The notes under the pieces are model-generated. The model did no database searches and had not been told where the DNA came from. It saw only the letters and a program-made list of their open reading frames with translations. Positions 23,887 to 35,840 of a stretch of DNA of 64,000 nt are shown here, in pieces; the stretch's first letter is position 1; every line of letters begins with the position of its first letter. The position numbers and the translations under genes are program-made. The stretch spans positions 1 to 64,000 of the forward strand of contig JAGTJM010000016.1 in assembly GCA_020747015.1 (NCBI GenBank), given 5' to 3'. Source of the stretch: Pyrenochaeta sp. MPI-SDFR-AT-0127. Lineage: Eukaryota; Ascomycota; Dothideomycetes; Pleosporales; Cucurbitariaceae.

Positions 23887-26297
23887 CTAGTACGATTGCC
23901 ACCCTTGTTGCTGCTGTTGCTGCTGCTGCTGCTGCTGTGCCTGAGGAGGAGCCCATCCGGGCATTCCGGGCTGCTGTGCCGGTGCACTTTGATGCTGCAT
24001 GAACTGATGAGGACTTGGGCTAGGCTGATACGGGTTCTGTCCCATGCCCTGATATCCCGGATCTCCACCCATAGCACCCATGGTCTGGTATTGCTGCACA
24101 GGCGTGCCATGCATCGAGACGCTGCTTTGAGCGTGGTGGAGCTGTGGAGAGGCGTGCATGGGAGATTGCTGGGGGAGCGGCGACTGCTGTGGCGGCCGTT
24201 GAGCGTATTGCTGCATGTTATGCTGTTGCGAGAGCGGAGACGGCTGAGGCGGGCCCTGCCACATGTGGGAAGGAGGATAACCGTGGCCGGGGTTTTGCAC
24301 GCCAGGAAGCATGCCAGCCGGGCCCATGCCAGTAGGCGTCATACCTGGAGGCATGCCGATGCTGGGTGGACGGCGATGCATCTGATCTGGTCGAATGGGG
24401 GTGTGTTGCTGAGCCATTGGAGAAGGCACCATGCTGTTCTGTGGAAGGGACTGTGGGCGATAGGACTGCGGACCCAAGGATTGGCCCGGACGCTGTGGTG
24501 TCTGAGCTACCATACCATACTGGTTTCCAGGTACGCTGGCGTTGGTTGAAGGCATACGTGGAGACTGCACAGCTTGCGTGACCTGTGGTATATGTTCTCC
24601 TTCCGCAGTAGCTGGGCGGTTCGATTGGGCCGGTGGCTCGTGTGGTCTTGTCCAGATGTCGTTGACAAAATCCTTGCGGTGCTTGCGCTGTTGCTCCAGC
24701 TGCTTGTTGATCTCGGCTGTCTGAGCCGCCTGGTTGAGAATCTCGCCTGATGGGGTTGGCCGGGTCATGTCCTGGTATGGCGCGCCGGACAGTTCATGTC
24801 GTGGCCGCTGGACCCCACTGTAGTCCCGTGGCTGCAGATCAGTCGTCGTGCGCTGATTGTACGGTTCCGTGTTCGCTGCGGGCATGCTTCCCGGCGCTGG
24901 ATTGAGGCCGCCGAAAGGCTGCAGCGGGTTCATTGCGGCGCCCAGGTAGTCCTGATTGTTGCCCGTGTATGCTCCTGGATGTGCAAAGGCCATGGCATTG
25001 GCGTGGTTGGCTTCTGCGGCGGCTGCTTCTCTCGCCTTTGCTGCGCCTGGCCTCTTTTCGCCCGCTGCGTCTTCCTCGGTGAAGCCCTGTTTTCTGGCTT
25101 TGCTCTCCCAATAATCGTCGCGCACTCGTCTTCCGTTGACAATCAGCCTGCTGCCAAACTGTCTGAACATGGACCGTGCCGTCACAATTGCAATCTGTCT
25201 GGATCGGTAGGAATAGGGCAATATTTCTTGATGGATCAGGTCGTCCTTTTCCGCCTGCGTAGCAATGATTTTGAACAAGGAACGGTTCTTGTTGAAGAGC
25301 AGGTACGAGTCTCGGTAGCCTAAAACGCGTGCGCATTCAGTCGCAAGCATAAACAGCTTGTCACCTCTGTTGGGAACGAAGAAGGTACGGCAGCGGTACT
25401 CTCGGCCATCGAGCGGGTGCCCTGTCTGGGTGACTTTGCGCTCTCCTGCCTCGTCTGTTTCGCGAGGTATGTACTCGTCGCCCTCGGCGTTGAGCTGGTC
25501 GGTGGTGTGGTCGCGGACTGTGGGCAGGGCCTTGATGACGGCGGGTTTGGTCGGCGTGGATTTTGTAGACGGGGAGGCTTGGGGAGGCGATCCCTGGGGC
25601 AGTGGTGTGGTCTGCAGATGCGGAGTTTGCACGGGGGGAGCGACGCCGGTGTGCAAGGGCGCGGGTGGAGGCTGGGATCCGCGGTTGGGACTGCCAGCAA
25701 ACGCGACCTTTGTTGCTTTGGGTGGACGCCCACGCTTCCGTGGTTTTCCTTCATCTGCATCTGATGCGTCAGCATAATTATTCCTCGTCTGTGGTCGTGG
25801 CGAGCAAAAGCAGGGACGCGCGCATCGAGGCCAACATACCGTCATCGCCCTGTTGCACCTCGCCATAGCTGTTCTCGGGCGAGCGACTGCGCTTGAGTCC
25901 TCTTGAGAGCTGCTGGCCTACAGGCTGTGGGGGACCAACAAGCACGCCTAGCATCATGTCAGCGAATTCATCGTCATCATCATCATCATCATCAACAACA
26001 AAAAGGCGAGAGTAGCAGCAGCGGCGACGGCGACGGCGGATGTAACAGGCGCGCAAGGCAGTCACTTGTGACGGGTTGCGACGAGCAACTGCAGCGCAAT
26101 GGGGGTTGTGCAACAGAGGCAAACGCGGATGGGCTGGCGACAGGCGCGCTGGGGGGGCCATGGGGGGAGGGGGGAGGTGGAGGATATCTCGTACCTGCTG
26201 AATTGAGGGCGGACGGGTCAATGGTGCCGGACGGGTCCATGATGCCGTTCCCAATGCCACCATTTGACATATTGTGAAGAGGATGCACGGAGTACAT
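23887..26297 (-). CDS. RSC7: Chromatin remodelling complex subunit, RSC7/Swp82 family
   Basis: Three exons, 26297-26195, 25947-25840 and 25760-23887, give 694 residues. RSC7 (Npl6) and Swp82 are accessory subunits of the RSC and SWI/SNF nucleosome remodellers. An AT-hook-like motif (KRGRPPK, about residues 79-85) and a Pro-rich linker precede the family domain at about residues 165-290, which contains REYRCRTFFVPNRGDKLF, ECARVLGYRDSYLLFNKN and RSMFRQFGSRLIVNGRRVRD. The C-terminal 400 residues are Gln/Pro/Met-rich and disordered, ending in a run of at least ten Gln before GWQSY. Intron 1 (247 nt) holds an ATC trinucleotide run near 25970-25990; intron 2 is 79 nt. The first ATG is at 26297; a second in-frame ATG at 26270 (MSNGGIGNG) is equally possible as the start. 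Confidence 0.9.
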
Positions 26298-26647
26298 GCC
26301 GCGGCGCAAAAGCGACCGAGCGCAAGGGAAGGCGTGTGGTCAAGATGGGACAAGAGGGCCAATCGGTAGGGAGCAGTATCTAGTGACCAGGCACAAGGCT
26401 CTGGCAGGAACGGGGCGCGACAGGTTGATGCGGCGGGAAGGGTACCATGGGTGGGTTGTCGTGAGCCTGAGGTGGGTAGAGGGCAATGGACCGTGTTGAA
26501 ACGCGCAAGTGCCAGAGTCCCGAAGTTGCAGCGAGCGGGGGCCAAGCCCAAACCAGCGACGGGCGCGGAAAGGCGGAAAGGCGTTCAAGAGCGGTTTTGC
26601 TCGACGGGGCAGACGCCAGCAGGGCGAGGGAGGTGACTGGGCCGAGC

Positions 26648-26690
26648 AGGACAGGACAGGACAGGACAAGACAAGACAGGACAAGACAGC
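26648..26690. repeat. Pentanucleotide microsatellite (GGACA/AGACA)
   Basis: About eight tandem units of GGACA and its AAGACA-type variants follow one another, starting with AGGACAGGACAGGACAGGAC. It lies upstream of the RSC7 start. Confidence 0.85.
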
Positions 26691-27492
26691 AATGGGCAAC
26701 TGTGCGTGGAGCATGCAAGGAAGGCGGAAAGGGTAGCACGATGACAGGCGGCGGGAGCTGCGAGGGTGCTGGGCCACTGGCGTGCCGGGCTACCAGCGAT
26801 GGGATGTGCAGCAGGCGAATGGGGCGTGTTGATGGGCGGCAGTGATATACCCTTCTATCCGCAGAGAGTTAGGATTCGAGCATAGACGGGCGGTGCAAAC
26901 GAAGGGCACTGGACTTGGGGCCCCATAACACTTAGCAGCAAGGCCCCGTCAACGCAAAGACGCCACGTGAGACTGCGACGCAAGATGTCTGCGGGCAGCC
27001 GCTGGCAGGGTTCCTCTGGTTCCAAAGGCGGGCCTGGGGGGGAGAGTGACTTGCAGACAGGCAGACGAACTGACTGGGGGGGGGGGAGGGAACGGGCTCG
27101 GCCAGCAGCTGCAGCAGCAAACAAGAGGCTTTCCGAGGCCGGGAGACACACACAGCCCAAAGGTACCTCTGGGACCGTCTGCGAGTGGTTCTGAGCGCGG
27201 CTATTTTGGACGACTGGCCTGGGGACGCAATCAATGAATTGGGCATGGCTAGCCCTGCCACGCGCGAATTGCGAATTGCCAAATCTTGCGCGAGGCCCAA
27301 TCTGATTGAGATGCCCTGCAACGCACAGCTGACGGCCCGCTCACACGCACACACACACATACAGTACGCATGCACTCTCACAGACTCGGCCACGCTACTA
27401 CACAATACGGCTGAGCTAGAGGCGGACATGGACGTTCGTCTAGCGAGCGGATGGAACCATGACGACAGCATCATCCTTGACGGCGAGGTGTG

Positions 27493-27520
27493 GAGAGAGA
27501 GAGAGAGAGAGCGCGCGCGC
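27493..27520. repeat. GA dinucleotide run followed by GC run
   Basis: Nine GA units are followed directly by five GC units, then further purine-rich sequence. Simple-sequence DNA; a Z-DNA-prone GC run. Confidence 0.85.
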
Positions 27521-28208
27521 AACAGAGAGACAGCGAGACGGAGAGCCAGAGGGCCGACAAGAGGCCTGTCGCGTCATGGCCTCTTGTGGCTCCGCGGCGG
27601 GAGCGATGCACGAGCCGGTGGCTTTTGCGCTCTGGTGTCAAGGGACGCGCTCTCCTGCCGCTGGCCCTTCAACGGAGCGGAACAGGATTACTTGCAGCAT
27701 GAGATAGCGACCGCTAGCTTGGATCTCGATATTTCGACTCCACAGCTCCAGCCAAGCTCCCGAACGCGCCGCGCCCCTTCTGCGTGCTCCCTCCGCCTTC
27801 AGCTCTGAAGGCAAAGTCCATGGCCCATGGCCCCTCAGAGCTGCCTATCACGGCCGACGAGCGCACCGAAACGGCGACTGGGGAACAGGCCATCGCGAGC
27901 AGTTCGCCCGCCGTCCACCAGTCAGACGCCCCCCTCCGCCTGTGCTGATTGAGCAAGGCGACGGTGTCAGCAGGTCGCCATCGAATCACTGATCCCTGGG
28001 CCAGCAGCCTGCAGCACGCCCAAAGCCAGCCGTGCATTGGCGGCCGCAGTCGTCATGCACTTACCATGCCTCATTCTATCAATCCATCCGTATCGTCTGA
28101 CTCCCAAGGGCCGCAACAACTTCATCTGGCCGCTCCATGCTTGCCGCAGCAGCCGAATGGAGATGCCCGACTTTGATTACCTGCGGTCCTGCGAGCTAGA
28201 CGACCAGA

Positions 28209-28245
28209 CACTGACCGTCACTGACCGACACTGACGGACACTGAG
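28209..28245. repeat. Decamer tandem repeat
   Basis: Four near-identical 10-base units of the form CACTGACCGA follow each other with one or two changes per unit. Confidence 0.75.
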
Positions 28246-31055
28246 AGGCTTCCCGTACCGCTCACCCTGCCTGCTGCCCGCTTGCTCGTATCCCCCACTT
28301 CTCTGCTCTCTGAACATGGTGCCATGATCGGCGAGCTCTGCCATTTCATTTTCCTCTAGTACCTACTAGCCCTTCGCCAGCCTATCGCTGCCCATGCGAG
28401 CTGAACCGATCCCGTTATTCCGGGGTTGTGTCCACTACCTCTTGCTGCGACCGTCCACTAAGCCCACAGCTTTGATTCTCCTTCGGTACCCTTCCATCTG
28501 TGTGGGTAGAAACTTCTTTGACTCGACGATCCGTTCCACAAGACGTCCCGCTCCCCGCCCCGACAAGGGCGCACCTCGGTACCCTTGGTTCTTGCCCGTG
28601 CTGCAAATCGATCTCCACTGTCATACCTTGCTTGTATCCCACATCCCTTCCGCAGCTCGCGCCACTGTCTCCTAGCCCGGGGGGAGGGGGCTTGAAACGC
28701 CTCTCAGTCCACAAATGCTAACCGCTCCTTGACCCTATTGTCTGTGCGCAATTGCCGACGACAATGCTTTACAACCCACGCTGGACTTTCCAATTATCGT
28801 CGTCGTATCTGTACATGGTGCTCATTGGAACCTTAGCATAAACTCAATGTCCTATCTTGAGAAAACCCTTGCCATGACATCAACACAATAAATGCTTCGT
28901 GCATCCCTTGGGCCCCTCCGGCTGCAGCTGGCGCGTCTCTTTCTTTTGACGCGTTTGTCCGAGGGCTGTGCCACCTTTGTCGATGTCTCAGACCTTCGGG
29001 GTAAACTTTGTCATCTGCCTCCCTCTGCAGGGTCCGCAACCGCCTAGCGAGCAGCCTAATATCGAAATCCAACCTTTCTTTCTTGGTCCGTGGCTTTCTC
29101 CGTATGAACGGTCGGTCCGAATCTTTGCCAGTAATGTTTAATGGTTCATGGAAAACTTGGCCAGATCATCGCCATGTTGGTCACTGTAGCCTTTTGCTAT
29201 GATTCATGACGTGCCTGCCGTACTTGCAACTAGCCATATCTTAGTTCCCCTTTGTAGCGAGGCTTTCAAGAATCGCGGTGTATGGATCCCCCCAGTCTTA
29301 TTACCTTTGTGGCCAGCTTTGCGTAGCGGCGTCTGCGATAGAATGCCTGGTCAACTATGAAGGCGAAGATGTAATACTATCTGCGCTTGGCATACAACCC
29401 GAGCCAGAAGCTCGATAGATAGGGCCGCGTCTCGGACAATAGTTACCACGCTTCTGGCCACCAACCAAAGCAATTATAATCTCTGCATATCAGTGTAGCC
29501 AGGTAGTTGAAACGGTCCATGGCAGATTCACAACAGATGCATCCCCGTCGACACCTTTAGCGGGGGCGCTACAATCAAGCTAGGATAGCTGCGTGATCAT
29601 ATGACAGTCATACCCACTGTCCTGGATTGCGACTTCGGGAAGGATCAGGCCGCAAACCTACCCCATCTCGGAGGTGGAGAAAGAGAATGGAGGCGTACGG
29701 CGGTTGTGGCCGTACATCACATTATGACGACTTTTGCGTGAAGCTCGTTTCATAGTTCCGAGGAAGAGGTTCACTTCTGAGCGGATGACTTCGCGAGCGG
29801 TGAGTCTTGCCACAGCCATTCACGAGTGCCGCTCGCTCAGGTTCGGAGTAAATGGGACTTCCGTTTGGCCTCTCGGTCTCGAGAGGGGGGGCGCATACAC
29901 GGGTCGTACAACTTCAGCGGTGAAGCGAAATTTTCCTTTGGCTCATCAAGCCGCGTGAGAATAGAAAAAAGACTGGGCATAACAAGGCAGTGTTGCGGCC
30001 CTAGTATCATACAATTGTACCATGTGGAGTAAAACAACAACAACATACTGTACATGGTGCTGCAGACTTGAAACCCCTCAACTGAGACATTTGAGACTGC
30101 CCGTGACGCGGGCATCTCGTCGAGCGGAAGAGACTAGTAGCACTGCCCAACGACGTTCCATCAAACGTTAATCATACGGCGTATAGGACCCGGAACCAGG
30201 CCATGGATTAGTTCTCTTGATAAGCGCCGTTCAAATACCGCAGCAGAGGCGCAATTGCCATCCATGGATAGGAAAAGCCAGGTCTTCGCTTTTTTGCCGA
30301 CAAGCCTGGATGGAGATCCCAAGCCAAGTCAATTGCAGTGGGGGCGTCAAAAGTTCCGATGGGTGTGCCAGTTGCAGTCCCATTTGAGGAGGGAGTGGCA
30401 AGGCTGGAACAGGGCTGCCGTAAAGCTGTGATAGTCGCGGCCAATCAGCGACCAAACCCCAGTCCTTCACCGCAACGAAATGATCAGGTGCAAATGCGTT
30501 CCGATTGCGTGGAGATATTGGAAAGCCCCCCCAGCGCAGTCGATTGCAGTATCCATGGGCATCAGATGATCAGAGAACGAGTCCCAAGAATTGGGTCGAG
30601 GACCGGAGCCAGGGCTGGCGGCGTGTGTCGTCAAGCAGGAATGCAGAGCATACCTGTATTCATCTAGACGTTCGGGAAACCACAAGCTCTAGATCTATTG
30701 GAAGGGACCCACATGATTCGAGCCTGACCAATATCGGGGGCAACGAGATAGGGAGAGAAGGGCTTCGCGTGTTGCATATTCTGCTCATGACACGTCCGGA
30801 GCAATGTCGTTGGAATCTTCTAGGTTGTCAGCTCATGAGAAGGCATATCCTCCTCATCGATCTGCAGAGTCATGCCACAATGTGGATCGTCTTGTTGAGT
30901 CAAGTGCCGCGTGGCATCGCTGATAGTAGCTGACTGGGGAGCTCGCTATGCGGACACCTCAAGCCATGCTCGCTACCGGGGAAGGTTCTGAGTCACATGT
31001 CCGAGGACTCGGGAAAACCTGACAGTGAGTAGCATTGCTCCTCGAAGCGCTGGGA

Positions 31056-31069
31056 GGGGGGGGGGGGGG
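31056..31069. repeat. Poly-G tract of 14
   Basis: A run of 14 G on the plus strand, preceded by GGGA. A length-variable site and a likely assembly weak point. Confidence 0.85.
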
Positions 31070-31630
31070 AAGCATAGGCTTGCCAAGGGAAGAGAGGCCA
31101 TGTGTCCTTCGACGCTGAGATGTGAAATTCCAATTGCCGACAATGCTATTCTGGCGCTTCGAGACTTCTCAAAGCCTTGAACGGTGCGGAAAAGTACAAT
31201 TGTGTTCAGGAGCAAGGACAGGGGCTGATATTCGTGTCCAAGGAGAGGGTAAGTTCTGCAAGCAATGCAAGCACAATCTCGCTGGTGACTGCAACCACGA
31301 CACTGAAGCCTGGGTGACGGGATGAGGTGAGCAGATACTTGCTGTCACAATATCCAGGCCTTTGGTATGTTGGAAGGCTCAGCTATCCCCTTGACCTGCA
31401 TTATCCTGTCACTCTGGTTGTTCACTATATGGTATTTGGGACTATGGGACTACCTACGCAGATGCAAATTTGCAAGAGAGACCGTAGTCTACACCACTGA
31501 ACGCCAATTGAACGCCGGTCTCAAGACCTCCTATAGCCTTACCTGGAGTAAACCGAAAGGGATGCCAAGCGGAGTGACACTTTCTCCACAGTTCTGAGAG
31601 CTTTCCTGATTTCAAGCTCTTATCATACAC

Positions 31631-32387
31631 TTACTTGCGGCCGGGTGCTAAGCCAGGAACAGCACTAAAGCGCTCATCACGCTCAGTCTTGAATAGAATC
31701 TGGCACCAGAACTCTTTGTTGTCCTCGTCAAACCACGTCCAGAATTTTCCTTCTCTCCTGTCTACCTCACGGGCCTGAAGCTTGACCGAGACAGTCTCGT
31801 AAGGCTCCCCAGCAACAATGAAGTACTGGTAGTTCGGGTCTGGGTCTTCCACTTTCTGCTCGTACGCGCTCATAAATCGGACTTTGGGCGTAATGCCCGG
31901 TGTAAGGTCTGGAAATTGGAATTGAAACAGAAGCCCGTTCTGGCGCGTGTTCGGGTCGCGTACTTTGGTTATCCGGTAGCCAGGTCGTCCAATCTTGAGC
32001 ACGTTCTTCTTGGGTTGTACGCCAGCGAGCAATCCTTGCTGGCCAACATCGTCCTTCTTCCCTTCTCTTTGCTCCTTCGCAGCGCGACGGGCCAAGTTCG
32101 TCTGATGCTTCCTTCCTTGTGTGTGGGCTAGATATGAGCCATCGTTCTGGTGGACAGTCAGACATAAGCGGCATTCGAAGCTTCCAACATGGTTCTTGAA
32201 GAAGTATGGATCCTTGTCGAGATCAATAGTCTCGAGCGCGAGCTTTCGTAGACGTTCTCGTCGATCAGCATTGGTCGCGGATTGTGACGCGACACCACCG
32301 CCGCCGAACTTGGAGCCTGCGCGATTCTGTGTCTATTAGATCCTGGTCGCAACTTTTGTGGTTTCTCAGACTGACCTGGTAATCCAT
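31631..32387 (-). CDS. SF3A2: Splicing factor 3A subunit 2 (SF3A2/Prp11)
   Basis: Two exons, 32387-32376 and 32326-31631, with a 49-nt intron (GTCAGT...CACAG), give 235 residues. SF3A2 belongs to the U2 snRNP SF3a complex that helps bind U2 to the branch site. The 12-nt first exon encodes MDYQ, which joins NRAGSKFGGGGVASQSATNA, the invariant start of the family. A matrin-type C2H2 zinc finger follows (FECRLCLTVH with HTQGRKHQTNL), then KIGRPGYRITKVRDP and a core with QYFIVAGEPYETVSVKLQ, ending VPGLAPGRK. The Pro-rich repeat tail of animal SF3A2 is absent, as usual in moulds. The stop codon is embedded in a perfect GTAAGT donor-like sequence, so alternative splicing at the 3' end is conceivable. 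Confidence 0.95.
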
Positions 32388-32767
32388 CTTCTGGCAGCTC
32401 TGTCAAAGTTCGCGGTTCAATCGAAACCTTCCGCTATCTCTGAGATATAGATACGGTAAGCGAGCTTGCTTTGGGTGTAATGTCAAGGTATTGCGCGTGG
32501 AGGAAATGTACAAACTGGAAATTCTGGGGGCGACGATCAGGTACGGCGCTAGTATTCTTATCTAATCGACTATCACGTGAACAAGGCTACTGTCTTCCTT
32601 CACGCCAATTTCCCAACCAGGTCGACAGACCAGTTCTTATTGGTGTTTTTTGGTCAATAGCAAACTGTGACCGCTTACTAGAAGCATCCCGAAGCCAGAT
32701 CCTGGAGAACGCCTAAGCCTCGGGATTGTGTGTTGACCCAGACTCTAAACTCCAACGACCACCAATC
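32388..32767. promoter_or_regulatory. Divergent promoter of SF3A2 and TBCE
   Basis: The 380 bp between the two start codons must hold both promoters. No specific factor site was recognised. Confidence 0.5.
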
Positions 32768-34708
32768 ATGGCAACGCAATTCTATGTTGGCAAGCGCCTA
32801 TCCTTCGATCGCCGGCTTTGTACTGTAAGATATCATGGTGAGGTACAAGGAACAAAGGGCGAGTGGCTGGGGGTCGAATGGGACGACCCTACCCGAGGAA
32901 AGCATTCTGGTGAACATGAAGGCACTAGGTACTTTGAGTGTAAGTTGTTCTTAAAATGATGAAATAATCAATTCCTTCAACGCCCAAGGAGACTTTGTTG
33001 TCGACGACTCACCTAAGAAAATTTCAGGTCTCAGCCCCTCCCCAACAGCTGCATCTTTCATCCGACCCACCCGCAAATCCGACACTCCACGAACTTTCGT
33101 GCAGGCTCTCAAATCGAAGTATGCTTCCGACACCGATTCAGAAGATTTCGAAGACCCACAAGTCCACATCGTCTTTCACACCCAGCCAGGCGACAATAAG
33201 AGAATTAAAGATCCCCTTCAGAGACTTAATCAACCGATCAAGTTCAGCGGCAAAGTCGCAGAAGAGGTTGGTTTTGATAAGATTCGCAAACAGCTAGCTC
33301 AACTTGAGGAGCTGAAGATTATTATTTTGGATGGACTGTGTATGTGGAGGCCTGAGGCCAGACGTTTGAATGATAAGGGAATCGAGGGCGGTGATGGTGA
33401 ATGGTGGGAAGGGAGTGATATAAAAGAAGCCTGCCCAAAGGCGATCGAATTGGATTTGAGTCGCAACTTATTTGAGGAGTGGAGGGAAGTCGCGGGAATA
33501 TGTGGGCAATTGCGCCGGTTGCGAAGTTTGAGAGTTGAGTGAGTGTCATGCTTTGGAGAATTACAAGATGATGGCTGACGGTGATGTACAGTGGCACTCG
33601 TTTCAGGGAAACATCACTGACTGATGCTGAGCGCGATAGGTGTTTGGACTCTTTCGCTGAAATTAACACTCTAAAGCTTGAGGAGACTTTCCTCCCATGG
33701 GAAGATCTTGCCAGGATCACACACCTCTTCCCAACACTTTCAATATTTTCTGCGTCAAGCAACCTCTACACGGCACTCACATCGCATAACCTTACCCAAA
33801 CAATAACCGACCTGACGCTGGAAGACAATAAAATAGCTTCCCTATCTGCCCTCGGATCCCTAACAAACCTGCCATATCTCCAGCGTTTGATCCTGAAGTC
33901 GAATAAGATCTCTGAGATCTCCGACTCAGGCTCATCAATACCGATATTCCCTTCCACTTTGACAGAAGTCGACCTCTCCTTCAACGAAATCGCAACATGG
34001 ACGTTCATAGAACAACTAGCACACGTCTTTCCAGGTCTTAGAGGCCTCCGCGTATCACACAACCCCCTTTACGAATCACTCCAAGCGCCCGATGGGCGAG
34101 TCCTTACTGCAGACGACGGCTACATGCTCACCATGGCACGCCTTGGAAATCTGAAAATATTAAACCACAGCCCTATCAATTCAAAGGAGCGCTTGAATGC
34201 TGAATCATACTATCTCTCCCTTATAGTGCGGGAAGTGCAGTTCGCGCCTGAGAGCTTACGGGAGCAGGTTTTGAAGAGCCACCCGAGGTACAAATGGCTG
34301 TGCGATGAGTATGGCGAGCCATACATCCAGTTCTCCGCAAACGCCGTGAATCCCAACTCTCTTGCTGCGCGTCTGATCCGGATCAAATTCTACCTCGCTA
34401 CAGATCCAACGACAACACATGAAACCGAGATACCAATGAGTTATGCTGTATACACAGTACTCGGAGTCGTTAGCAAGCACTTCAGCATCAAGCCAATGAA
34501 GTGCAGGCTGATCTGGGAGACTGGCGACTGGATGTCAGCAAAGACGACCATGGCTGATCTAGCAGACGAGGACTGGGACTCAGATGACAGCGATGCTGAG
34601 ATTGGGATGGAGAGAGTTATGAGGGAGGTTGAAATTGTGCCTGGTACCAGATCAATAGGGACATGGATTGATGGTATGGAGGCCACTGTAAGGGTGGAGG
34701 TGCAGTGA
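32768..34708 (+). CDS. TBCE: Tubulin-folding cofactor E (TBCE/Pac2)
   Basis: Three exons, 32768-32939, 33028-33538 and 33592-34708, give 599 residues. Cofactor E binds alpha-tubulin and, with cofactors C and D, assembles the tubulin heterodimer. The N-terminal CAP-Gly domain (VRYHGEV, GEWLGVEWDDPTRGKHSG, GTRYFEC) is completed across intron 1, where FEC joins LSPSPTAASFIRPTR. Leucine-rich repeats follow from about residue 180 to 400 (TDLTLEDNKIASLSAL, LQRLILKSNKI, EVDLSFNEI, LRVSHNPLY), then an LRR cap and a C-terminal ubiquitin-like domain (LIRIKFYL onwards). Intron 1 is 88 nt with a GTAAGT donor; intron 2 is 53 nt with GTGAGT. The prefoldin subunit 5 gene, also in tubulin folding, is 1.1 kb downstream. 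Confidence 0.93.
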
Positions 34709-34772
34709 GTAAAGCATGCTGTCCATGTTACAGAGGTAGTCCAAATGCGACGACTTGCTCCAATAGGTAATA

Positions 34773-35692
34773 TCAACGAAACCACCAATTGACCTGCATC
34801 TCTGTCAGCTTTTAATTTGTTGTACTCGTTCTCGGTGACTTACCGAAGCATTTGCACCTGTCCCAAATCCCCGCACGGCATGCCACCACCCCAGTGGAAT
34901 ATATAACCCATCGCCTCTTTCAAGCTCTGCTTCTACGCCCCCACCCTCTTCCGATCCAGTTTCGCACCCCCACACTGCTTTCTCGAGCTTGCCCATCTCT
35001 TCGCCCTCCATCATTTCGGCGCCCCTCATGTTTGCCATGCCATCCTTCCTTCCTACCTCCAATTTGACCTTTTCATACACACCCCTCCCAACCTCTGGCA
35101 TCATCAACCGGACAATCTTCTGTCCTGCCAACTGCACAAACAGATTCGGGTTCGGATCACGGTGTAAAGGTGTACGTGTAGGTGGGCGTCCCATCCAAAG
35201 GCTTGAAGCATATATGTCGCCTCGGCCAAGCCGGGAGAGGAGTGTGGGCGTGGGAAGGTCGGCTTGTAGGCCTTCAGGAAGATCAGGAAGCGAGTGTTGG
35301 GCAAGGTAGAGACGCATTCCAGGTGTGTCAGGACCAGTCATATGCGCGAGAAGTAGAGACACAGGAGCTTCGAAGCGCTCGAAGGTCGAAGTATGTGGAG
35401 GATTAATGGAGGAGCGTGTTAGCTCCAGTGGAATGATGGAGTCGCCATACTGTTCCAAGTATAGTGTGCTTAGTTCATGAGAGCCACTGTTTGCTGTAGA
35501 AGGTATGAACCATTTTCCAATGGCGGGAATGCCGTTGAAGCTCCCTTTGAATATCACGGGCTCTTTGGGGTTGAAGCTCTCTATACTGCTTTTGCCATCA
35601 TAATGTAAACACGTCGCTTTGCGAAAGCGCTTCTTAGTCGAGTAAGAACGTCTTATGGACACTGTGCGCAGCAATTGTGCACTACGGGACAT
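34773..35692 (-). CDS. JmjC/cupin-type Fe(II)/2-oxoglutarate oxygenase, probably mitochondrial
   Basis: Two exons, 35692-34844 and 34793-34773, with a 50-nt intron (GTAAGT...TGCAG), give 289 residues. The second coding exon is only 21 nt and adds VNWWFR and the stop; this is the usual end of FIH/JMJD5-like cupin domains, which supports the splice. Iron-binding residues are visible as HRD (His177, Asp179) and a distal His271 in GLYIPLGWWHAVRG; LFVQLAGQKIVRL follows the first pair. The Arg-rich N-terminus (MSRSAQLLRTVSIRRSYSTK) looks like a mitochondrial presequence with cleavage near RRSYS. A Gly/Glu/Met-rich insert sits at about residues 205-255. Substrate unknown; protein hydroxylation is the family expectation. 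The first ATG is at 35692. It ends 64 bp from the convergent TBCE gene. Confidence 0.82.
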
Positions 35693-35840
35693 GGAGAAGA
35701 GAAGTGAGGTACAATAGACTGCGTCCAAGCTCCACCTCAACACGCTCTCACGTTACCCTACCGCCCCGCTAAAACCTGCCCATCTCAAAAGTTCACCCCC
35801 CGCAACACCAAGCTCTGGAGTGCTATATACATACCGCACA

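Larger units (their letters stand above)
26298..31630. other. 5.3-kb gene-less, simple-sequence-rich upstream region
   Basis: Lies between the RSC7 start and the 3' end of SF3A2. It carries a pentanucleotide microsatellite, GA/GC, CA and poly-G tracts and a decamer repeat. Open frames up to about 200 codons (for example 27185-27808 + and 26932-27522 -) follow the local GC skew, overlap on both strands and have no motifs. It could contain a long RSC7 leader or promoter, or non-coding RNA; I cannot show any. Confidence 0.4.

Noticed and set aside
25778..26551. 257-codon minus-strand frame at the RSC7 5' end
   Set aside because: It reads through the RSC7 introns; splicing the three exons gives the expected protein start and AT-hook region.
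27185..27808. 207-codon plus-strand frame
   Set aside because: It runs through GA/GC simple repeats, overlaps equal frames on the other strand and shows no protein-like text.
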